A stretch of DNA of 64,000 nucleotides from Prorocentrum cordatum (Eukaryota > Sar > Dinophyceae > Prorocentrales > Prorocentraceae), in NCBI GenBank assembly GCA_963575745.1, contig CAUYUJ010022535.1, forward strand, positions 5,001-69,000, written 5' to 3'. The notes beneath the pieces were generated by a model. The model made no database searches, was not told where the DNA came from, and saw nothing but the letters and a program-made list of their open reading frames with translations. The position numbers and the translations under genes were made by a program. This document shows positions 45,570 through 56,710 of the stretch, one piece after another. Numbering within the stretch: position 1 is the stretch's first letter; every line of letters starts with the position of its first letter.

Positions 45570-46500
45570 CTATGGGATGCAAGTCAAGCTGCGCGCTGGT
45601 TCGATGGGTTGTCGCTGTCGAAGGCGACATGGTAAAGACTCGTCGCCTGACCGCGGCGTCGCCGCGGGCGTCGCCGCCGGCTCTGAAGCCTCGACGGTTC
45701 CAGGCAGCGGCGAAGACATGGTCGTCTCGTCGTCGCGGCAACACCAGCGCGCGTGGGCATTGCCACCGACCGTAGCGTCGGCATGTGTAAGTCGGTCGCG
45801 TGGTGGAGGGCGCGTGGAGAACAGCTTCGGGGCCGCAACGCGCTCGAGCTCGTCAATGTCGAGTTCGGGGATGCGGTTGCGGACGGGCACTCGATGCCAC
45901 TGGTTTTGCGTATCCTGCAGCAAGAAGCCAAGTTTGCGATCCCATTTCTTTCTGAAGCCGTCCTCTTCTATCAATTCGCCGAGTGCTATGACTGAAGGAC
46001 AGACAGTCATAGCCAGCGCGCTGCTGGGCAAACCGATCTGGGGGATCTACAGCTGCGCGCGCTCGCCAAGCTCGCGGTCACCATTGGCAGTTCTCAAAAT
46101 ATGCTCACATCCTTTGTTAATATAATCGGACGCCTCGGGGGCCAGGTCGGCGCTGTCTCGCACGCGGCGTGCTGCGCCGCTATCATGGCCACATGTTCGC
46201 GACAACGCAGCCGTGATTCGGACTGGCGTGGAAGACGCTGCAGCGGGTGTTGTCATTGGCTCGGGGCCGTCGTTGGTCGGAATCGCAGGCGCAGCAGTAG
46301 TCGTTGTAGCTGGGGGGAGGTCAGCATGCAATGCGCGGGCCTCGTCGTGGGCCACGCGCAAGGCTCGCCCGCTGTCGCGCCGCCGCCAGTCGGGAAGAAG
46401 GCCAAGGACGTCCACTGGATCGCCGTCGTTAGGGTCACCTTGCCACTTGTCCAAATGGCCGCATGCCGCGCATGCAAGGATCTCCGCGTCGTAGAGGTTG
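45570..46500 (-). pseudogene. Aspartic protease region, DSGA motif present
   Basis: The frame gives GHDSGAARRVRDSADLAPEA, where DSGA is the retropepsin active-site motif. It continues INKGCEHILRTANGDRELGE, then one in-frame TAG at 46047. The same frame goes on VCPSVIALGELIEEDGFRKK and WHRVPVRNRIPELDIDELER, the typical distal part of copia proteases. One stop is the only lesion I see over this domain. Confidence 0.65.
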
Positions 46501-46729
46501 AAGTGCAAACGCTGCTGAGATGCTTCGCGAGCGACGGGGGCCATGGTGAGGGCCTTCCCGCGGATCGCGCAGCTGCGGTTGCGTTGGCGCCGAGGCGGGC
46601 GTCGATGGGCAGCTGGCGATGGATTGCGGCGGCGCGGGGGCGCGCCCCCCTTGGAGCCACGGGGGGCACTGGCGTCCACGATCGCCACCCCGCTGGGAGG
46701 AGCGCCCTCGGCCGCGGCCTCTGCGCGAG

Positions 46730-49675
46730 TCAAGGGATGGAGAGCGAGAACCTCGCCGCGACCAGCGCGCGCCCTCCCGCGAGAGCCCTGGCGGCTATAT
46801 CGGCGAGGGGGCGGCGAGAGCCCCCCCGCCGCGACCGGCGAGGGCCCCCCGGACTCCGTGATCCTTGGCGCCCCCCACGTCGAGAAGGGCGCGGGGGCGC
46901 CCGGTTGCGGCCGTCCTGACTGAATATGCAACTGGGGCTGCGCGGCGGGGTCTTCGTGCCAGCCGCAAGATGGGCGCGCTCGCAATCGTTGCCGGCCTTG
47001 CAGCGGTTGCTCACGAAGAAGCTGCACTTTGCCACGCGGGGAGAACGGCACTTACCACCGCTGGGCCTGGAGTTGGCCCCGGCTAGTGCAATGCAGAAAT
47101 ACATGGCACCATCCTGTCGGGCCGTGCCCGGTCGGTTACTATCGGGCCGTCTTCCGCGGGCGCCGCCGCCAGCCTGCCGTCGGCGATGCGGCGAAGAAGG
47201 GCGTCGCGCGGGACCTCCGGGCCTAGCGCGCAAAGCTTTGCAACGATCACCGCTCTTGCAAGCGCCCAGCTTCCACGCGGCACATAGAGCCGCGCTATCC
47301 TTGCGCAACGACTCGTATATCACGTTGTTCTGATTTCGTTCGAGTCGACGCAGCTCAATATTAGCTGCGACTTCAGCGCGAAGCCAGTCGTAGGTCTTGT
47401 TGTCGTCGTTGGGATTCATGTTGCTGTTTGTTTGGTACTTTTCCCTGTTTCATCCACGGGCGTCTTCACCTGTGTTCGGAACAAAGATTCGAGGATCTTC
47501 GGATAGCGAGGCCCCCGACAGTCGAGCAATAGCATGTCCCAGTCCACACTGCATCGCTGAAGATATCCCCCTCGCGTGCGAAGGCTCTGGAACCGCTCGA
47601 AGTCGCGCGCGGCGTCGTCCACCTCGGTGACGTTGTAGGGCTGCGGGATGAGCCAATGGACCTGGCGGCCCTCCAACGCGCGCCCTGCCGCGCGTTCTGC
47701 GCGCTTCAGGTCTTCGACCCAGTAGCGCAGATCAGATGACCAAATGGCAGTGAGTGTAGACGCAAGCTTGCAGGCGATGCCCCCGAAGTCGCCACTGCCT
47801 GCAAGATCTTCAAACTTGGTGCCTGGGCGTTCGGCAATGCAGAGGAAGGCGTGGGACTCGGGCGAAAGCCCAGAGGCACTGCCGCAGTCTTCTCGAACCT
47901 GTTGCCGCCATTCGTCCACCTGCGTGATCTTCGGAAGGCAAGGAAAGCGAAGTCTCTTTGGTCGGAGCAGTGCCACCAACGGAGAATGATGAAAGGTTCT
48001 GAGATGAAACTGCAACTGATGGCGGCGAGGTCGCACGATAGCTAGCTTCGTCGTGGTCGACGCGCGTGGCGGAGGCAGCCGCAGAGGCGGCGCCGGGTGA
48101 TGCGCCTCGCGAGTCCGCGCGGATGCTGCCATCAGCGATGGCAGCCGCGTGGTGCAAGGCTGAACCGACTGTGGGCATTGCGGGCGATGGTACCGCGTGA
48201 AGGATGATGTCACCCTTATGCTCGTAGGTGAGTTCGTCGGTAAACGTGAGGTCTTGCTGCAGCTGTTCCACGCCCTGTTGAGGATTGACAACGTCGTCGT
48301 TGGTCTGATGGGTTCACTGTAAAGTCTGGTCCAGCCGTTGCTCTAGGTCTCGGAATCGTAGGCAGCGCGCTTCTTGCTACCTGTCCAGGCGAGCGATAAG
48401 TTCATCAACTCGGGCATCTTCAGCATTTCTTTCGAATGATGGGGGCGAGCCGCAAACCCAAATCGGGGTCGCCAGCCGGCCGGTCTGGGCCCGTGCAATT
48501 TGCAAATCGGCCGCAGCGGCCTGTAGTGATGTTGCCTGTTGCTCGATCGCGGAGGTCTGGTTGGCAAGCGTTGGCATAATGGCTTCCGATGCATCGAGAC
48601 GTCGAACTATGGTGTTCTCGGCATTACACACCCATATTGTTCGACACTGGTGGCCCCGGCGCGGAGGCGCGCAGGCGTCGCCTCTGAACGACCGCGAAGC
48701 TCGAGGAGTTCATCACGGAGAACTTGTTCTGGCACGCCAGATACTTCTGGGGCAAAACGCAGGGCTGTCTCGCGGATCTCACCACGTAGGATCCGCGCGG
48801 CGGAAGCGCCCTGGTCACGGACGCCCGCGAGCTACGCCTCCACAGCGAGGAGGTCGTCGTGGAGCGTCTGAAGGAACTGGGCGCCTTGACCTCGGTATGA
48901 CTCAACATGAGCGCCCTGGCGCTGAACTTCGCCGAGGATTCGGCGGTCCTCAGCAATCCGAAGACCGATCGTGCTGAGGGCCTGGTGGAACTCGGCGCGC
49001 AAGATGGCCGGCTGCGACGGCGCTCCCGCGGCGGTCCGAGCAAGGCCTGAGAACTGTCGAGTAGTGAAAGTTCCAACCTGGTCTCTAAGCTCTGCCATAG
49101 CACTGTCGGAGGGCGCGGCGCGATGAGGGGCGCGAGCGGCGCCGCGCCAAGGTGAAGCCTGCCGCGGGCGCCGCCGGGAGCGGCTGCAGCTAGTGTCATT
49201 GCGCTGAAAACTGATGTGGCACCGATCAGGGGATGCTCTGCTGTCTTGAACACCTGGGTGGGGTACCGCGGGCTTCGGCTGTTCAGCCAAACTACTGCGG
49301 TCCTCGATGGCGCGATTGCGTTCGGAGACGGGGACAAACGCGGGGCTCTGGGGGCCTCTCGTGTCCCAACGGCGGGCGCGCGCAGATACGCTTGGAGTAA
49401 AACCGGGCGACGCGCGCGTAGGGGGCGCCCTCGACCCACCGCGGGGATTGCCCCCGACTCCGTAGGTGTCGCCGCCGACATCAGACGCAGCAGCAGGCGC
49501 AGGAAGTTGAGGGGCGAGGGCCTGAGGAGGGTGGGAGCCCCCCCCAAAAACCAGGAGCGTGAGGCGTATGGATTGCTCCCGAGCTGGGCCGAGAGCGTTC
49601 GCTCGCCGCACGTAGCAACTCAGCTTGCATGCGCGCCTCTGGGTCAACTCCTGTCAATGGGATCTGGATTATCAC
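46730..49675 (-). pseudogene. Gag-like region with coiled coil and CCCH zinc fingers
   Basis: Pieces read MAELRDQVGTFTTRQFSGLA (about 49100), ALSTIGLRIAEDRRILGEVQ, then a Gln/Ala-rich helix (TSAIEQQATSLQAAAADLQ, about 48540). The gag core follows: PKITQVDEWRQQVREDCGSA and ALEGRQVHWLIPQPYNVTEV (48000-47600). A frameshift near 47440 leads to MNPNDDNKTYDWLRAEVAAN and two CCCH-type fingers, CAAWKLGACKSGDRC and KCSFFVSNRCKAGNDCERAH. A structural RNA-binding protein is inferred. CCCH fingers replace the CCHC knuckle of classical gag proteins. Confidence 0.6.
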
Positions 49676-50029
49676 ATCGTCTCCAATTGCCCCCTCAAGA
49701 GCGCCAGCGAGCCTGCGCGGCGTCGGAGAGCTTGCGCGTTGAACTTCGTCGCCCGCGCCCGACGGCGCGGCTATCGAAGCAGCGAGAGAAGTCGACGACG
49801 CAAGGATCGCCCGCAGAAGTGCGAAATTAGTTTGGCTGGTAACCTGCGAACGGAAGTAGGGAACCGGAAGGCCGAGCCGTCCGTCCGAAGGAAATCCGTC
49901 GGTAGAGGAAATATGACAGCGATGAAAGGTTTTATCCCTCGACGGCGCTCAGTCCTGCATCTCCAATGCCTCGGCCGATGGGGGCAGCGGCAGAGAAGAG
50001 TAGGAGTGGGAAGCAGACGGGATTCACGC

Positions 50030-50094
50030 ATCCTCCTCCTCGCCCTCCCCCTCCCCCTCCTTCTCCTCCTCCTCGTTCTCCTCCTCTTCCGCAG
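50030..50094 (+). promoter_or_regulatory. Pyrimidine tract and AG, possible trans-splice acceptor
   Basis: CCTCC/CTCTTCC-rich sequence ends in CCGCAG at 50094, which looks like a polypyrimidine tract and acceptor AG. If the element is transcribed from upstream, the spliced leader could be added here again. This is inference from layout. Confidence 0.4.
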
Positions 50095-50126
50095 CCATTT
50101 TGGCTCAAGCCATTTTGGCTCTCAAG
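50089..50126 (+). other. Tandem dinoflagellate spliced-leader relics
   Basis: 50089-50109 reads CCGCAG then CCATTTTGGCTCAAG, which is the dinoflagellate spliced leader (DinoSL, CCGTAG plus CCATTTTGGCTCAAG) with one change (T to C). The base before it is T, as the leader allows. It is followed directly by CCATTTTGGCTCTCAAG (50110-50126), a second leader lacking its first six bases and carrying a 2-base insertion. The form 'full SL then truncated SL' is known from recycled mRNAs, because the AG of CCGTAG can serve as the acceptor in a later round of trans-splicing. A (TCC/CTTCC) pyrimidine tract lies just upstream. Confidence 0.85.
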
Positions 50127-50339
50127 GTCCATAGCGAGAGGCTCAGGGGCCTTGGCGTTGGTGCGAGGGGATCGCGGCCCTCACCGTTCACATACAATTC
50201 TGTATATCCAAGCTCTGGGCGCGCCTTCTCCGCGCAGGTGCCCGCCTGCGCGCGTTCGCTTCACCCGCGGCTGGCACATGGTGCCGCCTGCTAGGCAGGA
50301 CGCGGCGCTTCGCTCGATTCCTCTCCAGAGCGGGCACAG

Positions 50340-51690
50340 GCGTCAACGTGTTGCCTGGGCGAAGCCATGGTGTTGCAAGCACTGCTGGTCGACGTCGACG
50401 GGAGATCGGTGGTGGAACAGGGCCGACTTGGACAGGTGCCAGTTACGCAAGGAGCATAAGGGCACGGCGTTCGGCGGCGTCAAGGAGCCGCTCGACCAGC
50501 CTCCTTCCAAGAGCCTTCGTGCCGCTGGAGGAGGAGGATGAGGAGGGGGAGGGGGAGGTCAGGATGCAGAGGTCAAGAAGCTGCGGGCCGAGCTGTCGAA
50601 GCTCAAGAGCCAGCAGATTCGACCAAGTGGTGGGGCGCCCGACGCCATGGAGGTCGACGACTTCGGCAAAGGGCCAGAGGCGGATCTCAAGCGTGAGTTG
50701 GCTGATGTGGGCTCGCACCTCGTGGCGCTCGAGAGCTCCGCGCGTGCTGAGCTTGTCGAGGCGAGGGCGGAGGCGTCGGGCTCGCCGCACGGAGTCGCGC
50801 AATCCCCTCGTTGCGGGCAAGAGCTCAGGCACCAGGCTCGAGGATATCTCCTTCCAGCATCAAGAAGTTGGAGAAGCGTGAGGAAACGCAGGAGGGGCAT
50901 CTCTCGGAGCTCCGCGAGAAGGTGCAGCGGGCGGAGGTGGCGGTCAGCGGGGCCAGCGCTCGGCTCGACCGCGTCTGCGCCGAGCTCCTGGAGCTCGAGG
51001 AGGAGCGCCGCCAGCTGGTGGCGCAGGTGCCACGGCCGAAGGCGGGCGAGGCGCCGTCGTTGGCCCAGGTGCTGCCCGTCGTCGCCGACGAGCTCACGGC
51101 GGGGAGGTTGGGCGAGATGCTCGCCTCTTCCGGCGGGTCGGAATCGGCCCCACGGCTGCCTGGAGGAGGTGCGCGCTGCGGAGGCTGCGCATCGTGCCGA
51201 GCAGCAGCGCCGCGCGGCAGAGGCAGCCGATGCCGCTCGGCAGGCGGCTGCCCAGGCCTCGGCGCAGGCGGCTGCCCACGCCGGCGGCGCGGCCGCAGGC
51301 GCTGCCGGCGGCGCCACTGGAGCACGGCGCCACTGGAGCCGCCGGTGAGGCAGCTGCTCCGGGCACGCTGGGCTGGATCCCCAAATATGATGGCGACCCC
51401 GAGGTGCTGCGGGCCTTCCTGGAGTCTGTCAACGCGCATGGTGCCCGACACAGGCGAGGAGCCGCGCGAGGCGGCCAAGAGGGCAGGCGAAGCCCTCTCG
51501 GGCTTCGCCAGGAAGCGGCGTCGCGATCATGGAGCCCTGGATGCTCCTCCTGGCGCTGGTGATGCAGATTGTGACTGTCAGCTCTTCTTCTCACGGGCCG
51601 CTGGCAGAGATGCTGGAGGCCGCGAGGCCCGCGCTCCACGCTGGGCCGCGCGTGCTCTTCTGCCCGGAGCACCACCTGACTGGTGACAAG
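50340..51690 (+). pseudogene. LINE ORF1: Cys-rich start, acidic tract, coiled coil
   Basis: It begins RQRVAWAKPWCCKHCWSTST and WWNRADLDRCQLRKEH, a likely zinc-binding module. A short (GGA)n tract (50530-50560) encodes acidic or Gly residues. Then come AEVKKLRAELSKLKSQQIRP, MEVDDFGKGPEADLKRELAD and, after a frame change near 50815, IKKLEKREETQEGHLSELRE and CAELLELEEERRQLVAQV, a clear coiled coil with regular Leu/charged spacing. It ends in a Gly/Ala-rich stretch (QAAAQASAQAAAHAGGAAAG in one frame). RNA binding and multimerisation are inferred from ORF1 proteins in general. Confidence 0.6.
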
Positions 51691-51836
51691 CTTGGGCCAT
51701 TTCAGGCTCGGCCTCAATCAGCTGGTTACTGAAGGGGCCCAGGGACACACAAATAAATACACACAAATAAAAAGATTCTCCATGCTTTCCCATCTTTTCC
51801 GGGTTTCCTGGGGATTCGACGATTAATTGTGTCTGT

Positions 51837-53114
51837 GTGTTTTTTCCCCTCCTAAGTTACCATGGTGTGCGGTCGGAGGCGGAAGCGACTGCGGCTCCAG
51901 GTGGCCGCGGGTCGCGGGGCGGCGTGGCAGCGCTGTGCCCTACCAATGTGCAGGTAACATGCCCGCCTCTTTCTCCTGCTGGGGTGCTCGTCCAGTCTCG
52001 GGCTGTAGCTGCCCATGTCCACTGTAAGATGAAAGGGGGCTTCATCGTCATATCAGCCTACCTGTGGGTCGACGAACTTTCCGGGCCGAGCAGTATTATG
52101 CTGCTGACGGAGATTGCCAGCTACATTCATCGTGTGCAGGCTCTCGGCTATGACTGGGTGTTTGGAGCGGACTTCAACATGCAGCCGGCGCTTCTGAAGT
52201 CTTGGGCTGTCGCGATCGGCGGAGTTGTGGTCTCTACCTCCACCCCAACTTGCACGCAGAGTCTGCCGGGCACGGCGCTCGATTTCTTTGCGATGAGTGC
52301 GAACATGGCCATTCGTACATCTGCTCCTGAAGTATATCTGACTGCGAATGTTTCACCTAATCGGCCCGTCGTCGTGCAGGTGTTAGGGCCCGAGGCGGCC
52401 ATGTGGATTCGAGTTGCGAGCCAACCTAAGATGGCGCCAGTCGTGGCGCCACCTGGATGTGCTCGCTACCCCAGGGGCTGGTCCGCCATCTTACGCGACG
52501 TTGAGCTGGCGGGCACGGTTGATGATCTTGCTGTCCTCTGGGACCGAGCCATCACTGGTGTCGAGCAGGAGCTGCTGGACCCACACGACGTGATTAGTGC
52601 CAAGAGATCAGCGCACGAGGGGCGTGCAGGCCAACATGATGTCGTCTGGAAGCAGGTGAAGACGGTGCTGCGCACGAGGCTTCCTCGAGCGAGTGCTGAA
52701 CACTCTGCGCGGTGTTCTGCGGCGCGCTGGGCTCGCCAGATTCGTCGGGTGAGCGAGGCCCTGTCTGCCTACATCCCGAAGCTGAGCCAGGAGGGCGAGG
52801 ACCGGCAGCGCTGTGTGGAGCGCGCGGCACGGCTCCTGCGCGAGGCCCAGGCCTTCCTGCGCACCGCGGCGCGCCGGCAGAAGGTGCTCCAGGCGCTGGG
52901 CCCTCTGGCGCGCACTGGTTTCATGTCGGGCACGGCGGTCTTTGGCGACCCAGCGACCGACGACCTGATTCGGCGAGTCCTGGACCCGGCTGAAACCCGC
53001 CAGGCCAGTTTCTTGGCCCAGGAGGAGGCTTCGTGGAAGGCCTGGGTTCGGGATAGTTTTTGTTGGCGGTGCTCGGGGGGCGCATCGGTTTTCCAGGATC
53101 TGAGGGCTCCATGA
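51837..53114 (+). pseudogene. LINE ORF2 N-terminus: AP endonuclease-like domain
   Basis: A 425-codon open frame. FIVISAYLWVDE is the N-terminal beta-strand and Tyr-Leu block, WVFGADFNMQPALL carries the Asp-Phe-Asn motif, TCTQSLPGTALDFFAMS the S-x-x-D-F-F block, and SPNRPVVVQVLG the final block. Functional enzymes usually have His in S-D/P-H; here it is Asn, so catalysis is doubtful. The catalytic Glu region near the start is not clear. The rest (about 52650-53060) is a helical linker with QAFLRTAARRQKVLQALGPL. The frame ends in a stop at 53112-53114. Confidence 0.65.
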
Positions 53115-53149
53115 GACGATCGAGTCCACCGAGGGAGCGCAGCCGTGCG

Positions 53150-54510
53150 AGTTGGCTGACGCGACTTGCTCGGAATGGGCCAACGTCTGGTCGACGCGCG
53201 GATGCCGCGCGCCCGAGTTGCCGCCCGATTGCGCTGATTGGCCGTCGCTTCCGACGATTACGGTTTCCAGCATGCGTGCTGCGATCGCCGAGTTCCCCGC
53301 TCGCACTGCAGTTGGGTGTCTCAGTATTCACCCGCGCTCCCTGCAGTATCTTTCTAATGCCCTTCTCTCGGTCTTGGCTGCCCTCCTCGCGAGCTGCGAG
53401 GGGGTCGGGTTTTGGCCCGCGGGTCGGCTGGTCAGCCGTCTCGTCCGTCTCGGGAAACCGGACGGGGGCCACAGGCTGATTGCCCTCCTCGATTCCCTCC
53501 TTCGCGTCTGGGGCCGACTGCGCAGGCCAGAGACCGAAAGGTGGGAGCTCGCCACCAGGACGGAGGAGTTTGGGGGGCGGGTAGGGGGGGGAGCTCTAGC
53601 GATTCAGCGTTTGATCTGAATCTTGCTGCAGAGATTGCGAAGGCTCGAGGTTTTCACTCTGTGTCTGTGCTGCTCGATCTGATAAAATGCCACGGCATGA
53701 TCAAGCTTTCGGTCTTGTTTCAGGTTTTTCGGCCGGTTGGCTTTCCGCCCAGGATTGGGTGGATGCTCATCCAGAGCTATATGGCCCCGAGAAGGGTCGA
53801 CGCTGTCGGGCCCCTGTCGGAGGCCTACGTCAGTTTTCAGGGCATGCTAGCAAGCTGCTCGGCAGCGTCGGCTGTGATGTTCGCGGTGCTGGTCCAGCCA
53901 GTCCGGACTGTTGTTTCGAGTTTCCCGTCTGTGAGAGCGCGTGCGCTCATGGATGATGTGTCCCGGCCCCGATAAGAGCGAAGCGAAGGTGGTCTTTGCT
54001 GCGGCCCGTGAGCTGTGTCGCGCTGTCGCCCCGATTGGTCTCCTCCTGCAGCCGAATAAGTCGGGCTATGTCGCGTCGAGCGTGGCCGCTGAGAAGAACA
54101 TCGCCTCGGCTGGCCGCTCGATCGGTTCCAGACATCAGAAGCACATGCGTAACTTAGGGCACGATCTGTATGGTAGGCGCGTGCTGCGCGCGATGGAGGC
54201 GCGACGGCGTAGGCAGTTGGATATGAGAAGGCAGCGCCTTGCAGCCTTGCGTCGCCCGGCGGATGGGGAAAGGGTTTCGGGGCTCTGGAGGACGGGGCTC
54301 ATGCCTAGCGGTAGCCACGGAGCTGCTGTATCGGGCATCGCCGACGCCACTCTCCGCTCCCTTCGGTCGCTTGCTGCGTCTCTTATGGGCGCCAAGAGTA
54401 GGAGCCATGTCACGCCAGACTTGTGCACGCATCGTGACCCTCCATCTCCAAAGTGCCCGCGGGCTGTCGCTTGCCAATGTATCCCCCGAAATATCCATTC
54501 GTAACTACCT
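53150..54510 (+). pseudogene. LINE reverse transcriptase
   Basis: The first frame gives LVRLGKPDGGHRLIALLDSL and LRVWGRLRRPETERWE, the RT finger blocks with the conserved K-P-x-G-G-x-R. After a frame change near 53600 come NLAAEIAKARGFHSVSVLLD (the Asp that precedes a palm helix), SYMAPRRVDAVGPLSEAYVS, FQGMLASCSAASAVMF and RARALMDDV, where MDD is the catalytic pair. Another frame change leads to APIGLLLQPNKSGYVASSVA. The catalytic residues survive although the frame does not. Confidence 0.7.
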
Positions 54511-55343
54511 GCGTGCGCTGAATTGCTCGAGTGGCTCTCCCCAGACTCTGCTTCTTCCTGTGTTCGATGGCACAGTCCCGCTCGTGTTCAGATGCTGTTG
54601 TTGGATTTGGGATGGCCGCGCTCGGGACTCGACCCTCCGATGCGCTCGGGAGCAGGCGTCGCATGCTTCGAAGGAGAAGCCCCACTGGTCGAAGGTCAGG
54701 GGGCCCATGGAGGCAGTGATGCTCTCGCTCCAGCGCGTCGGATGGGAGCTGATTGGCCCTCGCCGCATCAGGACTGACCGAGAGCACATCCTTCCATGGT
54801 TTCGCGCGTCTCCATGTGACGTGCGCTTGCTCTTGCGTGCTGGTACAGGCAGAGCCCAGGGAATTCGGATGGCTTCTAGCCTTCCCGAGGCCCAGGGGCA
54901 CGAGGTTCTGGGTTCGGGCTCTCCGGCTGGGGTTTCAGAAACTTCAGGCCGTCCGTCGCTCGTGTCTTCGCGCGCTCTGGGCGGGTGCTATGTGGCCGCC
55001 GGCGCGCAAGTTTCAGCACGGATATGCCTCCAGCAGCAAGCGCGATTTGTGTGATCATCAGCAGGGCACGTTTGGCCACCAATTCTATGAGTGTGAAGGG
55101 CTCTGGGCTGCCAGTGAGGACCAGATGCAGCCCCTGTGATGCCTGACGCGTGCTGCGAACATCGGAAATGGCTGAAGGAGCAGGCGTATGGGCTCCCTCC
55201 CGACTTCGACACTCCCGAGTTGGTTTACGGTTTGCCTTCTCTCCCCGTTGTGATCCCGCCTGTTGCGGATGAAACCGCGTTTTTTTCTCGGGAAGCGACT
55301 TCCGCGCCCTGGGGTTCTCGTTTGTACACAGACGGGAGCGGCC

Positions 55344-55554
55344 TGGCGTCGGGAACCCCTGAGGCCACTATAGGGAGCCCACAAAGGACGTACGCGCCCA
55401 GCTATGTACATGAACACGGCCCCTCGATCCGCGAGACCGGCCGCGTTATACGAACATTTTCGCAATGCGTACTCTCGCAACCAGCGTGGATTCGTGTACA
55501 TGTACGTCCTTCTTTCGCTCCTGATACTAGATGTGGCGTCGGGAACCCCTGAGG
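55344..55554. repeat. Small element-like insert with 21-bp direct repeats and imperfect inverted ends
   Basis: A 21-bp sequence (TGGCGTCGGGAACCCCTGAG plus G) occurs at 55344-55364 and exactly again at 55534-55554. The 169 bp between have imperfect inverted ends, with AAGGACGTAC at 55384-55393 and its complement GTACGTCCTT at 55502-55511. (GGA)n starts directly after the second repeat. A MITE-like insertion with a long target duplication, or a duplication followed by rearrangement, could explain it. Confidence 0.5.
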
Positions 55555-56260
55555 AGGAGGAGGAGGAGGAGGAGGAGGAGGAGGAGGAGAGGAGGAAGGA
55601 GGAGGAGAGGAGGAGGAGGAGGATAATAATAACGAAGATGAGGAGGAGGAGGAGGCGGAGGAGGAGGAGGAGGGATATAAGAAGGTAGAGGAGGAGGAGG
55701 AGGAGGAGGAGGAGGAGGAGGAGGAGCAGAAGGAGGACCCTCTCTCCTGGGGCCTGGCCCGTGGGGGCTGGCCCGTGCGGGCTGACTGCGGGGCCCTCGC
55801 CGGGCCTGTCCAGACAGGCTGCCGCGAGCCGAGCGCGCCAGGCCACACCCCGCGCCCTTGAAGGCAGGGCCGTGGGGCCCCGAGGTGGTCTCGGACCTCC
55901 TCCTCCTCCTCCTCCTCCTCCTCCTCCTCTCCTCAACTCCTCCTCCTCCTCCTCCACCTCCTCCCTTCCTCCTCCATCCTCCTCCTCCCCTCCTCCTCCT
56001 CCTCCTCCCTCCTCCTCCTCCCCCTCCTCCTCCTCCTCCTCCTCCCTCCACCCGCCCCGGCCACACCCCGCGCCCGGAAGGCAGGGCCGTGGGGCCCCGA
56101 GGTGGTCTCGGACCAGCTGTCGGCTGTCAGTGAGGGGGCGTCCTGGGACCCCTCTGTTTACCAGCCTGGAGCAGGAGGAGGAGGAGGAGGAGGAGGAGGA
56201 GGAGGAGGGGGAGGAGGAGGAGCAGGAGGAGGAGGAGGAGGAGGAGGAGGAGGAGGCGTG
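55546..56260. repeat. Three microsatellites: (GGA)n, (TCC)n, (GGA)n
   Basis: (GGA)n at 55546-55735, (TCC)n at about 55898-56050 and (GGA)n at 56169-56258. The middle tract lies between two copies of a 57-bp sequence (55841-55897 and 56059-56114). The last lies between two copies of a 23-bp sequence (56151-56173 and 56287-56309, 21 of 23 identical). The opposite-sense tracts could pair over long range. Confidence 0.9.
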
Positions 56261-56710
56261 GCTGGCCGCAGGCTCGGCCAGGCACGCCTCTGTTCACCAG
56301 CCTGGAACATGTCCCTATCCCTATGCTGGGCACCTCCTCATCACGATGCCAATCTCAGGGATTCCCTTGATTTTTGAGGGCGGATCCCTGAGATGGGGCG
56401 TGTCAATCTTAGGGATAGGGATACGCTCGAGGCTGGTAAGATGTGTGGAAACAGGTGTTCGATGCATATCGGGTCGAAGCCCGAACGTCCTGGCTTCTGC
56501 TGGACCCCTGCCCATCTGGAGGTTGAGCAGGTCCTTGAGGACCAGGCGTTCCACGGCGGAGAGGCGGGCCAGAGAGTCCTGGACTGCATCGGAAACGCCT
56601 GGGCCGATTGCTTCGCGCGGCCAGGGGCGGCAGAGCACGAGCTCCCCGAGCTGGTGACCGCCCAGCTGCGCGAGAAACTCCAGGATTGCGATCGCACTCT
56701 CGACCTCATG

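Larger units (their letters stand above)
42835..49700 (-). mobile_element. Decayed Ty1/copia retrotransposon: gag, PR, IN, RT
   Basis: On the minus strand the order is gag-like protein with coiled coil (49675-48330), gag core (48290-47416), CCCH fingers (47419-46730), protease with DSGA (about 46200), integrase (45560-44860), a linker and RT (43700-42835). This is the canonical Ty1/copia order. Several frameshifts and stops break it, but long pieces remain open. RNase H is missing; RT ends where unrelated sequence begins at about 42835. No LTRs were recognised. It is better preserved than the element at 1.4-4.9 kb. Confidence 0.8.
55260..56710 (+). pseudogene. LINE RNase H, split by a 1-kb microsatellite insert
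   Basis: SRLYTDGSGLASGTPEA (55315-55366) is the first RNase H strand with the catalytic D-G-S-G. The C-terminal part appears at about 56500-56630: FCWTPAHLEVEQV (His of the K-x-H-type block) and CIGNAWADCFARPGAAEHEL (G-N-x-x-A-D). Between them lie three microsatellites and duplicated flanks (55365-56320), and the central RNase H strands are missing. Confidence 0.65.
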
